Assembly: GCF_009388985.1 (NCBI RefSeq)
Contig: NZ_CP036422.1
Span: forward strand, 462,501 to 526,500
Direction: 5' to 3'
DNA length: 64,000 bases
Source of the DNA: Halioglobus maricola
Lineage (GTDB): Bacteria; Pseudomonadota; Gammaproteobacteria; Pseudomonadales; Halieaceae
Of this stretch, positions 1-9,939 are shown piece by piece. The stretch's first letter is position 1; every line of letters starts with the position of its first letter. The notes beneath the pieces are model-generated. The model was not told where the DNA came from. It saw only the letters and a program-made list of their open reading frames with translations, and searched no databases. The translations under genes and the position numbers were made by a program.

Positions 1-1828
<1,828 letters not shown>

Positions 1829-1997
1829 TATAATCCAAGTTATTTGCGCATGAGAATGTGCGAAGTTAAGAAGACAACGGATGTTGTGATTGAGTCCAGT
1901 GTTGAGATACACACAGAACATACAGTTTGATTTACCACCCTATTTGTTGAGACGAGGCAGTCCTTAGGGGCTTAAGACCGACGACAGCAAGCCAGTT

Positions 1998-2115
1998 TGC
2001 CTGGCGACAATAGAGCAATGGAACCACCTGACCCCATCCCGAACTCAGAAGTGAAACGTTGCATCGCCGATGGTAGTGTGGGGATTCCCCATGTGAGAGT
2101 AGGTCATCGCCAGGC
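1998..2115 (+). rRNA. 5S ribosomal RNA
   Basis: It starts TGCCTGGCGAC and ends CGCCAGGCT, which pair as the terminal helix. Inside are the universal CCGAACTCAGAAGTGAAAC and CGATGGTAGTGTGGGG segments. It lies about 170 bases after the 23S end in the usual bacterial order. No tRNA lies in the 23S-5S spacer or directly after the 5S gene. Confidence 0.97.
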
Positions 2116-2126
2116 TTCTAAAAAAG

Positions 2127-2165
2127 AAAACCCCAGTAGCGCCATGCTACTGGGGTTTTGCTTTT
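2127..2165 (+). terminator. Rho-independent terminator of the rRNA operon
   Basis: Arms ccccagtagc (2131-2140) and gctactgggg (2145-2154) form a perfect 10 bp stem with a 4-base loop, preceded by an A-run and followed by TTTTGCTTTTT. It lies 12 bases past the 5S gene and so should end the rRNA transcript. Confidence 0.9.
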
Positions 2166-2278
2166 TGGGGCCCCTGATTTCTTTGCGGTTCTGTCGCAGT
2201 GTAGCCGCCATGTGACGCAACCTGTTTACCAAACGATGGTCTATCCTCTATAGCGAAACCCTGAATGGACCTCATCCA

Positions 2279-2497
2279 ATGACTGATCTCTCTACAGAAG
2301 AACTGCGCGAAAACTTCGACCACTTTGACGCCAACGGCGACGGCTTTCTCGACCGCAAGGAATTTGGTCGCCTGATGGAGGCGTTGGGGGCAGTCGAGCC
2401 CGGCCAGGACTCAGGCCGTGGCTTTAGCTCTATAGACACCGACAGCAGCGGCAAGGTGGAATTCGATGAATTTGTACGCTGGTTCCGTACGTCCTGA
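2279..2497 (+). CDS. Small EF-hand calcium-binding protein
   Basis: This 72-residue protein contains two canonical 12-residue EF-hand loops. The first is DANGDGFLDRKE at about residues 17-28, the second DTDSSGKVEFDE at about 53-64. Acidic and side-chain oxygen ligands sit at positions 1, 3, 5, 9 and 12 of both loops. The spacing fits one calmodulin-like pair, so it probably binds two Ca2+ ions in the cytoplasm, since no signal peptide is seen. It stands alone after the rRNA terminator and is convergent with the patatin gene (14 bases between ends). Its cellular role is unknown. The start ATG has only a weak ribosome site. Confidence 0.88.
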   Translation: MTDLSTEELRENFDHFDANGDGFLDRKEFGRLMEALGAVEPGQDSGRGFSSIDTDSSGKVEFDEFVRWFRTS

Positions 2498-2511
2498 TAT
2501 GGGGGGCGCCG

Positions 2512-4740
2512 TTAGCGCCCCAACATGTGCATGTTGCTGAGGAAGGGCCAGCCAAGAGCCAGGTAGATCGCGTCCAGGTTGTCTTCCGTGCGGCCATAGG
2601 CGAAGTAAATGGGCCCTACAGGAGAGTCCAGTGCAATATAGACGCTCCCTGCGTTGACGAAGTCGCCCGAGGAAACATCAGATCTTTCAGACCACAAATT
2701 CCCCCCCTCTATCGACGCGCCTACATAAGAAGGCATGTCAAAGGGCAGCACTGTGTCGCCCGACAGACGGAACTGGTACTGGGCCATGGCGAAAGCCATC
2801 TGCCTGCCAGACAAGTAATTCTGGCTTAGCCCTGACAGGTTGAACAAGCCACCCAACTGGTAGTAGTTGTTGGGCTGGTTAGGAGCGTCCAGTGACTGGC
2901 CGGTCTTGGCGGTCAGGATTAACGTATTGCGGCCATGGCTGAATGCCGCCTGGCCCAGAGCCTGCCAGCGTTCGTAGTTGGCATCGGCACCGAGATCTTC
3001 AGTATAAGCACTGTAGTCGGTGAAAAAGAATTGGCCCTTGGTGGGGAAGTAGAGGTCGTCGAGGTTGTCGTAGCGCAGGCTGAACATCGCGCCGCCCTCG
3101 TCATACTTTTCCTCCGGCAGGTTGCCCCCCAACTCCACATCAGCGCGATTCTCGCCCTTGTTGCGGAACACACCCAGCCGCGCTTGCACGCTGTCGAACA
3201 GGTTGATGCCACCATCCAGTTGCGTCGAGAGTCTGCGCACGCGCCAGGTGCCTACCAGCTCGTCTAGCTCGTACTCGGGGCCCAGTGTTGTTGCATCCTG
3301 ATCGTGATAGCTGATTTGCGGAACGACGAAGAACCGTGATTTCACGTCCAGCGGTTGGTAGAACTGGACGCCCGCCAGAATCGTGTCACCGATCTGGCCG
3401 CGCGCATAGAGCTCACCGCCCAGGTCTGTGAGACCGGACCACAGGTAACTCGCTCCCAGATTGATATCACTGCTGCCCTCGAGGTCGGTCACCAGGTTCA
3501 TACCAAATTTAAGCTCGTCGTCACCCCAGGACTTCGCCCGGGCATCGATAGACAGCACATTGCCCTCGGTCACCTTGTAATCAATGATTTCCCAGTGACC
3601 GAGTGCATAGACCTCTTCAATATCTTCGCCTAGCTGTTGTCGATCCAGGGGTTCGCCAATTTTCTGGCTCAGGCGAACGCGGATGAGTTCATCCCTGACC
3701 GGGTGATTGTTGGAGATATCAATTCTGGCGATTACCGGTGTGTCGGACACGGGCAGCACTCTGGCGGCCAGGTAGTCAGACCATTGCGAGTCGCTGAGCG
3801 CAAGTGATTGTAGCTGGTCGCGTTTCGCCATTGCCGCATCGTAGCCGCGTTGGTAGATTTGCTCCGTCTCTGCGAAGTCCAACATGCCGATGCCATCGAG
3901 GTCTGGATTGATGAGGATGTCGTCCTCGCCCATGGTTGCCAGTTGATCTAGCGAATTCCTGCGGGTGAGGAAGTTCAGCATCTGGTCGGTCACCCCGAGA
4001 ATACTGGTGATCTCGTCGCGTTTGCGCAGTGGTGTGCCGATATCCACTACGATGAGCCGTTTCCCGCCCATGTTGCGGCCGACCTGCACCGGAATGTTCA
4101 TGGCCAGGCCGCCATCGACCAGCAGGCGTCCGTCGTGCTCTACCGGCGCCAGCAGTGCCGGCAGTGACATACTGGCGCGCATCGCGGTAACCAGGTTGCC
4201 TTCGTCAAATATGTAGGCATCGCCGGTTTCGATGTCGGTCGCTACGGCGCGGTAGGGGATCGCCAGTTGGTTGAAATCCCGAATGTGCTCTGCCGGTAGT
4301 ACGAGTTCCTTGATGATCTGCTGAACTTGCTGTCCCTGCACCAGGCCGAGAGGGACCGAGAAACTGCCGTTTTTGAAAGACACCGAGATAGAAGAGGGGT
4401 AGTCATAGTCGTCGCTTTTGCGTCGCGGTGGCAGGCCGTCTCGATCAATCGAGTCCTTGAACGCGTCCTCCCAGGCCATATTGTCGACGATAAGCTTGAG
4501 CTGCTCTGCATTGAGGCCTGTGGCGTAGAGGCCCCCGACCAATGCGCCCATGCTGGTGCCCGCAATGGCATCTACAGGTACCTGCATTTCTTCCAGTGCG
4601 GCAATGACTCCGGCGTGGGCAATGCCCCGGGCGCCTCCGCCAGCCAGCACCAGGGCGTTGGTGGAGGGTTCCTGAGCTGAAGATGGCAGCGCAGCGACCA
4701 GGCCGGCAATGAGCCCGGCAGTTCGCAGAAAGGATTTCAT
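2512..4740 (-). CDS. Patatin-like phospholipase with outer-membrane beta-barrel (PlpD-like, type Vd autotransporter)
   Basis: This 742-residue protein has a signal peptide (about 1-22). The patatin domain carries the oxyanion loop GGGARG (34-39), the nucleophile elbow GTSMG with Ser63, and the catalytic Asp in DGG (209-211). A POTRA-like stretch follows (about 335-400), then a C-terminal region rich in alternating hydrophobic strands that resembles the bacterial surface antigen/BamA barrel. The order patatin, POTRA, barrel and the total length match Pseudomonas PlpD, a lipase exported through its own barrel. Predicted activity is phospholipase A at the cell surface or secreted. The gene stands alone on the minus strand. 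Confidence 0.92.
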   Translation of the reverse strand: MKSFLRTAGLIAGLVAALPSSAQEPSTNALVLAGGGARGIAHAGVIAALEEMQVPVDAIAGTSMGALVGGLYATGLNAEQLKLIVDNMAWEDAFKDSIDRDGLPPRRKSDDYDYPSSISVSFKNGSFSVPLGLVQGQQVQQIIKELVLPAEHIRDFNQLAIPYRAVATDIETGDAYIFDEGNLVTAMRASMSLPALLAPVEHDGRLLVDGGLAMNIPVQVGRNMGGKRLIVVDIGTPLRKRDEITSILGVTDQMLNFLTRRNSLDQLATMGEDDILINPDLDGIGMLDFAETEQIYQRGYDAAMAKRDQLQSLALSDSQWSDYLAARVLPVSDTPVIARIDISNNHPVRDELIRVRLSQKIGEPLDRQQLGEDIEEVYALGHWEIIDYKVTEGNVLSIDARAKSWGDDELKFGMNLVTDLEGSSDINLGASYLWSGLTDLGGELYARGQIGDTILAGVQFYQPLDVKSRFFVVPQISYHDQDATTLGPEYELDELVGTWRVRRLSTQLDGGINLFDSVQARLGVFRNKGENRADVELGGNLPEEKYDEGGAMFSLRYDNLDDLYFPTKGQFFFTDYSAYTEDLGADANYERWQALGQAAFSHGRNTLILTAKTGQSLDAPNQPNNYYQLGGLFNLSGLSQNYLSGRQMAFAMAQYQFRLSGDTVLPFDMPSYVGASIEGGNLWSERSDVSSGDFVNAGSVYIALDSPVGPIYFAYGRTEDNLDAIYLALGWPFLSNMHMLGR

Positions 4741-4803
4741 ACAGAGATACCTGAGTGTATAGCGCCTAATTATCCCCGTTGCCCTCGGGGTTAATCAACA
4801 CGC

Positions 4804-4819
4804 ATTAGTGCGCATTAAT
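4804..4819. repeat. Short inverted repeat, possible operator
   Basis: ATTAGTGC and GCATTAAT abut directly and differ from a perfect palindrome at one position. It touches the stop codon of the PKHD gene and lies about 65 bases upstream of the patatin start on the same strand. With no loop it looks more like a dimeric protein site than an RNA hairpin. Weak evidence. Confidence 0.25.
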
Positions 4820-5490
4820 CAGGGTTCTGCGTACTGCCTGAGCAGGTTGGTGTAGGTCTTGGCGGCCAGATCAAACTCACGACATTTGCCGCTGCGTTTG
4901 AAGATATTATTGCGGATGGTGGTCAGGTCGTAGAGCATCTCGCGCACGCCCGCATCTCGCACCAGACTGTGGATCCAGGCGACCACGACGATGCGCTCAC
5001 CCCGGGTCACCGGCATTACCCGATGCAGGGTGGTCGAAGGGTAGGCGATGATGGAGCGGGGGTTGCGCTTGAACCTGAAGTCGCCGCTGCCCGATTCGAA
5101 GGACAGCTCGCCGCCGTCGTAGTCATCAGGGTGGTTGAGAAACAGGGTCATGGAGATATCGGTGCGCCACTGAACGTCGCGCCCCATCATTGCATTGTCG
5201 ACATGGTAGCCATAGTCCATGCCGGGCTCGTAGCGGCTGATCAGGAGTGAGTGCAGTTGTTTTGGCTGGGTTCCGGCGCGAAATTCTTCGCTGCGGCGGA
5301 GCGCATTCAGAACTATTTCGTTGACGGTCTTGGTGGCAGTGCTGCCTCCCTTGACCTGAGTGTTGTTCTTCACCCCGCGGGCAGCCCAGCCAGCGGTGGC
5401 CTTGCCGTCGACGAATTCAGCGTTGCGGACTGCCTCCATAATAGTGGCATGTTCTGCCTCGGTAATAACATCGTCGAAGGTGAGGATCAT
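4819..5490 (-). CDS. PKHD-type Fe(II)/2-oxoglutarate-dependent hydroxylase (PiuC/YbiX family)
   Basis: Using the ATG at 5490 the protein has 223 residues. The double-stranded beta-helix core shows the iron ligands His96-x-Asp98 (in YHVDNAMM) and His156 (TLHRV), and Arg166 placed to bind 2-oxoglutarate. Family members are iron-regulated and often sit next to TonB-dependent siderophore receptors. None is visible here. The longer reading frame to 5556 would overlap the preceding SDR gene, and the family normally begins at this short MILTFDD-type N-terminus, so the inner start is preferred. The substrate is unknown. Confidence 0.9.
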   Translation of the reverse strand: MILTFDDVITEAEHATIMEAVRNAEFVDGKATAGWAARGVKNNTQVKGGSTATKTVNEIVLNALRRSEEFRAGTQPKQLHSLLISRYEPGMDYGYHVDNAMMGRDVQWRTDISMTLFLNHPDDYDGGELSFESGSGDFRFKRNPRSIIAYPSTTLHRVMPVTRGERIVVVAWIHSLVRDAGVREMLYDLTTIRNNIFKRSGKCREFDLAAKTYTNLLRQYAEP

Positions 5491-5530
5491 CTTTATATCC
5501 GTGTGTCTCAGGCAATATTGCCCTAGCAAT

Positions 5531-6364
5531 CTAGCGGGAAAGCTCTGGCGCGACAAGCCGCGGTTCGATGGCTGTCACGTCGATATCCGCCCGCTTCCCA
5601 GTGATCAGGCGCAACAGCACATGCGGCAACAGCCTGCGATGCCGGTTTTCCTTTTTGATGGGCGCGGTCTGCAGCGCCAGCGCTGCGAGTGATCGCGCCG
5701 GTTCGCTGGCTGGATCGCCGATGAGAGGCAGAATCGTGCGCAGGCCTTTCATTTGCTGTGCTTCGTTGCCCGCCAGGATCATGGGCCTGGCGGTAATACC
5801 GGTTAGTGTCAGCCCCGGGTTAAACGTGCCTATTTCGATACCGTGTTCCCGCTCTTCCATAGCCAGCGCCAGGGTGAAGTTGCGCAGCCAGGCCTTGCTC
5901 GAGCTGTAAAGTGCGGCATTCTTCACCGGCCCCTTGTCGCCGCGCCCGGTCATATTAATGATTCGGCCCGCGCAACCGGCGTTGCGGAAGTGGCGAACCG
6001 CCGTCACTGAGCCGTAGTAGGTGCCGAGGATATTGGTATTGATCAGCTGCTCGCCCAGCGCCATCGGAACCAGCGCGCCATTCCCTGAAGGTGCGGCCAT
6101 GCCGGCATTGTTAATCCACACATCCAGCCCGCCATAGCGCAGTTGAGCCTGGGTCGCGAGAGCCTCCACCTGGTCGGGATTAGTGACATCCGCGACCAGG
6201 CCGCTGAGGCGGTCGCTCTCGCCACCCATGGCTGTCAGCGTTTTCAGCAGGGCCGCTTCATTCTCGGAACAGATCACCAGTCGTGCGCCTGCCGCGGCCA
6301 ACTGCTCCGCGGTGGCCTTGCCCAGACCGCTGGTTGCACCCGTAATCACGATTCGTTTGCTCAT
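5531..6364 (-). CDS. Short-chain dehydrogenase/reductase (SDR) family oxidoreductase
   Basis: This is a classical SDR of about 277 residues. It has the NAD(P)-binding motif GATSGLG (residues 9-15), NNAG in the fourth strand region, and the catalytic YSSSK. A C-terminal extension of about 60 residues is rich in basic residues. The start is one of two adjacent ATGs (6367 or 6364); AGGGG lies five bases before the inner one. The gene precedes the PKHD hydroxylase by 40 bases on the same strand and may be co-transcribed. Substrate cannot be inferred. Confidence 0.88.
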   Translation of the reverse strand: MSKRIVITGATSGLGKATAEQLAAAGARLVICSENEAALLKTLTAMGGESDRLSGLVADVTNPDQVEALATQAQLRYGGLDVWINNAGMAAPSGNGALVPMALGEQLINTNILGTYYGSVTAVRHFRNAGCAGRIINMTGRGDKGPVKNAALYSSSKAWLRNFTLALAMEEREHGIEIGTFNPGLTLTGITARPMILAGNEAQQMKGLRTILPLIGDPASEPARSLAALALQTAPIKKENRHRRLLPHVLLRLITGKRADIDVTAIEPRLVAPELSR

Positions 6365-6441
6365 CATTGCCCCTGCGTTTTCATTTATCGCTATACTCGC
6401 TGCAGCATAACAGGCCAACACACCCTGAGGAGGGCAAGAGA

Positions 6442-6813
6442 ATGATTGGATATGTAACCATCGGCGTTAACGACATGGAAAAAGCCAAGGCGTTTTACAC
6501 TGAACTGCTGGCAGACATGGGCGCTTCAGTATTGATGGACATTGGGCGAATTGCGTTTATTGGCACTGATATGAGCGCGCCGATGCTCTCGGTGTGCATT
6601 CCCCATAATGAGGACGACCCACAGCCTGGCAATGGCAATATGGTCGCCTTTACTGCGCCGAGTAAGGAAAAGGCCGATGAGCTATACCACAAGGCGATCG
6701 CTCTGGGCGCGACTTGTGAGGGTGAACCGGGCCAGCGTATTCCGGATATGTTCTACGGAGCGTATGTCCGCGACCCGGACGGCAACAAAATGGTGTTCTA
6801 CGTTTTCGGCTAG
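6442..6813 (+). CDS. VOC family protein (glyoxalase/bleomycin-resistance fold)
   Basis: The 123-residue protein opens with MIGYVTIGVNDMEKAKAFY, the typical first beta-alpha unit of vicinal oxygen chelate proteins. It ends with YVRDPDGNKMVFYV, the usual second-module signature with a potential Glu/His-type metal site only partly conserved. A strong GAGGAGGG lies before the ATG, which rules out the longer frame upstream. It is divergent from the SDR gene with about 77 bases between. A lyase or dioxygenase-like role is possible, but the substrate is unknown. Confidence 0.88.
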   Translation: MIGYVTIGVNDMEKAKAFYTELLADMGASVLMDIGRIAFIGTDMSAPMLSVCIPHNEDDPQPGNGNMVAFTAPSKEKADELYHKAIALGATCEGEPGQRIPDMFYGAYVRDPDGNKMVFYVFG

Positions 6814-6825
6814 AACGCCTCGCGC

Positions 6826-8040
6826 TCAGGAGCCGTGGGCATGCTGCTCCACGGCTTCCCAGACCCGCAGCAGGTTTTCACCCCAGATTTTGCGAATGTC
6901 CGTTTCGCTGTAGCCACGCTTGAGCATTTCCTCGGTGAGAATCAGCGATTCATCGATGGACCACCAGCCGTGGATACCACCGCCGCCGCCGAAATCAGAG
7001 GAGATGCCGGCGTGGTCGACGCCGACAAGCTCAACCACGTGATCGACATGATCGATCAGGGTCGTTACCGACGCCTTTGGATACTTCGCGTTCAAGGCCG
7101 CATTGCGGCTGCGTAGCTCACCGAACTGCTCCTGGGTAACGTCCTTCATCCCGCGCGGATCGATTCCCAGGTCCTTCAGAATCGTTTTTTGTGCGTCCCG
7201 TTCCTCTTCCGAGATATCGCGCATGTAGCGATCAAACGCCACCAGTTGCACGACGCCGCCCCTGGCTGCGATTGCCTTGATAGCGTCGTCCGACAGGTTG
7301 CGATTGTGCGCATAGAGCGCGGCAACGCCCGAGTGTGAGGCAATGACCGGTGTTTTCGAGCGGGCCACTGCATCCATAGTCGACTGATGCGAGGTGTGTG
7401 ACACGTCCACCATAATCCCCAGTCGATTCATATCATCGATTAACGCAAGGCCTCGGTCTGTGAGCCCTGTCACCTCGGGCTCGCCGTCTTCGCCAAAGGC
7501 CTTGGAACTTTCGCCGAAGTGGTTGTTGCCGAAATGGGTGAGGGAAATGTACCTGGCGCCGCGGTCGTAAAATTCTTGCAGATGTTCGTGGTTGGGTCCC
7601 AGTGGGTAGGCATTTTCCACGCCGATGGCTGCTACCAGCTTGCCGTCGGCGGCGGCAGCGCGCAACTCGGTGGGGTTGCGCACCAGCACGATCTCATCAG
7701 GACTATTGGCCAACATTCTTTCGATGGCATCAAACTTGGCCTGTGCCTTTTCATAGGCTTGTTGGTAACCGGCGGCATCGACCGAGCGTTGGCCGACATA
7801 GACAATGAAGAAACCTGCATCGAGCCCTCCCTCGCGCATTTTCGGCAGATCGACCTGCATGGGGCCGTGCAAGCGTGGATCCGCTGCAGTGGTACCCAGG
7901 GAAGTGGGAACATCGATATGGGTGTCTATGGTGAGTAAGCGTTCGTGCAGGCTAGCTGCAGCAGGGTCGCTCGCCAGCGCAGGCGTAGCCGCCAGCACTG
8001 CGGCGAATATCGCCGTCGGCAGGAAAGGTGTCATCGGCAT
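6826..8040 (-). CDS. Membrane dipeptidase, peptidase family M19
   Basis: The 404-residue protein begins with a signal peptide (cleavage near ALAS at about residue 24). It then shows the M19 zinc ligands: the HxD pair in IDTHIDVP, the bridging Glu in GVENAYPLG, and His residues in DVSHTSHQ and ASHSG. The family hydrolyses dipeptides, including D-Ala or beta-lactam-like bonds, in the periplasm. A second in-frame ATG two codons later is also possible, as neither has a clear ribosome site. The gene is convergent with the VOC gene (12 bases apart) and has no operon partner. Confidence 0.92.
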   Translation of the reverse strand: MPMTPFLPTAIFAAVLAATPALASDPAAASLHERLLTIDTHIDVPTSLGTTAADPRLHGPMQVDLPKMREGGLDAGFFIVYVGQRSVDAAGYQQAYEKAQAKFDAIERMLANSPDEIVLVRNPTELRAAAADGKLVAAIGVENAYPLGPNHEHLQEFYDRGARYISLTHFGNNHFGESSKAFGEDGEPEVTGLTDRGLALIDDMNRLGIMVDVSHTSHQSTMDAVARSKTPVIASHSGVAALYAHNRNLSDDAIKAIAARGGVVQLVAFDRYMRDISEEERDAQKTILKDLGIDPRGMKDVTQEQFGELRSRNAALNAKYPKASVTTLIDHVDHVVELVGVDHAGISSDFGGGGGIHGWWSIDESLILTEEMLKRGYSETDIRKIWGENLLRVWEAVEQHAHGS

Positions 8041-8281
8041 TATTGTTCTACTTATTCCAGTTATTCAGCGTATCCTCCTCGAATGGAACCTGGTTGTCTA
8101 GCGCGACCAGGGCGGCCACTGCAGTGAGGCCTCGCGGGAAAATCATACTGTTTTTGTACGCGTTCATCGGTCACGTCGCCGTGCTGTGCTAGATTTCACC
8201 TGAACCAATACGAAATTCATGCCACCAGAATGCAACAGACCTTTGTCTTTCTCTTGCACTTTATGCGCTGCAGAGGTGCAA

Positions 8282-9208
8282 GTGCGCCTCGATAGCGTCA
8301 GATTTTTGTGCGCCGCCTTATGCCTGTGCGCGTTTTGCAGTGTGGCCTGGGCTGAAGCTGTTCCAGGCCCTGTGGAGGCTTCGCGTTACCAGCGTACAGT
8401 GAGCGCCTTGACGATGGGCGATGAGGAAACACGTGGCCAGTTCGCCAGCGTAGCGCTGTTCGAGTTGGCCGAGGTCTATATGGCCGAGGCAGATCTGGCG
8501 CGTGGCGAGGCGCGGGAATCAGAGGAGGCAGGCAGATTGCTCAGTTGGTCACGCGCGGTGGAGCAGTATGCGAGCCAGTTGTTACTGGTGCTGGAGGATA
8601 TAGAGCTGGGCTTTCCGGTCGAATTGCGCAGCCACGAGCGCGAGGTGCCCGCCGTTGAGGTGGCGGGGCGGATCGTGATGCTCGCCCACCCGCGTAAAGA
8701 TCAGCAACCCGCCTATGAGCGGGCGGTGCTCAGCCGATTTTGTAGCGGCCATGCGTGTAAGCAACTCACCCAAACGCTATCGGATGAGGCGCCGATACCC
8801 ATGTCGGCCGCCAGTGTCGCTCCGCACTGGGATTTTAGCGCTACAGGCCCTGTGTGCAGCAGCAACGGTCTGTCACTCGCATTTCATGCGGGCGGCCAGC
8901 TGGCGGCACAACGCAGCCTGTGTGCGCAGCTGCTGCAGGAAGCCGAGGTACTGGCGACAGAGCTGGCATGGCAGCAACGCCACAGCGTGAATGTCGACTG
9001 GGATGGGTTGAAGATACTGCCGACGCCGCAACGGCCGCAACATCTGGTGCTGCTTAATGAAGCCGGGGATTCGTTGCTGCTGACGCTGCCGTTGATTTAC
9101 GGCACGCCTGGCCTGCTGCAAAAACTCTCACCCTGGCTGCGGCAGAGGCATCAGGCCGCCGGCGCCGCATCTTTGGCTCTGGTGGCGGCTGAGTTGGGAT
9201 GGGAGTGA
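8282..9208 (+). CDS. Hypothetical secreted or periplasmic protein
   Basis: I do not recognise a family. The frame is open from ATG 8219, but GTG at 8282 is preferred. AGAGGTG lies just before it, and translation from there gives a clean signal peptide (VRLDSVRF, a Leu/Cys/Ala-rich core, then VAWA-E). The mature part is about 285 residues, mostly helical, rich in Ala, Leu and Gln, with a segment similar in texture to TPR or helical-bundle proteins. It contains several Cys residues (for example CSGHACKQ) that could form disulfides. It lies 40 bases upstream of the LOG-family gene and may share its transcript. Confidence 0.7.
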   Translation: MRLDSVRFLCAALCLCAFCSVAWAEAVPGPVEASRYQRTVSALTMGDEETRGQFASVALFELAEVYMAEADLARGEARESEEAGRLLSWSRAVEQYASQLLLVLEDIELGFPVELRSHEREVPAVEVAGRIVMLAHPRKDQQPAYERAVLSRFCSGHACKQLTQTLSDEAPIPMSAASVAPHWDFSATGPVCSSNGLSLAFHAGGQLAAQRSLCAQLLQEAEVLATELAWQQRHSVNVDWDGLKILPTPQRPQHLVLLNEAGDSLLLTLPLIYGTPGLLQKLSPWLRQRHQAAGAASLALVAAELGWE

Positions 9209-9248
9209 TTGGTATAAACTAAGTCGACTCCCAACCTTAGAGAACACT

Positions 9249-9917
9249 ATGTCCGAATCAACACTGCCCCCAGGTGTGGGCCTTAGCCCGCAGGAAAAAG
9301 AACGCATTGCCCGGATTGGCGATGAACTGCGCGAGGGTATTTCCAGCCTCTCGGAAATCGGTGCCGCCGTCAGTATTTTCGGTAGTGCGCGTTCGCAAGC
9401 TGACGCCTGGGAATACGGAGCGGCACGCGACCTCGCGCGGGCGCTTGCGGCTGAGGGCATCACGGTGATCACGGGCGGTGGGCCCGGCGTGATGGAAGCG
9501 GGCAATCTCGGCGCCAGTGGCGAGCCGGGACAGTCCGTGGGGCTGAATATTGAATTACCTCATGAGCAGCTCGCCAACCCCTATCTCGATATCGATATCG
9601 ACTTTCGCTACTTCTTTACCCGCAAGTTCATGCTGATCCGCTATGCCATAGGCTTCGCTATCTTCCCCGGTGGTTTTGGCACGATTGACGAGCTGTTCGA
9701 ACTGCTGACCCTGGTGCAGACCGGTAAGCTGGAGCAGCGTCCCATCGTGCTGGTGGGCAAAGACCACTGGGCCGGGTTGTACGAATGGGTGGTTGAGAAG
9801 GTCCAGGGCGGTCGCTTCATCAGCGACAGCGACCTGGAGATTTTGTCATTGGTGGACACCCCGGAGGAGGCGGCCGACATTTTACTGGCTTACTACCGCA
9901 ACCACTGCCCACAGTAG
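9249..9917 (+). CDS. LOG family protein (TIGR00730-type Rossmann fold, nucleoside 5'-monophosphate phosphoribohydrolase)
   Basis: The 222-residue protein has the two signature motifs of the LOG/lysine-decarboxylase-like fold. GGGPGVMEAGNLGA is near residues 77-90 and PGGFGTIDELFE (PGGxGTxxE) near 138-149. Family members hydrolyse AMP or cytokinin-riboside monophosphates to free base and ribose 5-phosphate. Bacterial forms are often misnamed lysine decarboxylase. Length exceeds the short (about 190) type and fits the longer bacterial type. AGAGAAC precedes the ATG. It is convergent with tex, 22 bases away. Confidence 0.9.
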   Translation: MSESTLPPGVGLSPQEKERIARIGDELREGISSLSEIGAAVSIFGSARSQADAWEYGAARDLARALAAEGITVITGGGPGVMEAGNLGASGEPGQSVGLNIELPHEQLANPYLDIDIDFRYFFTRKFMLIRYAIGFAIFPGGFGTIDELFELLTLVQTGKLEQRPIVLVGKDHWAGLYEWVVEKVQGGRFISDSDLEILSLVDTPEEAADILLAYYRNHCPQ

Positions 9918-9939
9918 TTGCAGGAACTCGAACGGCGCT

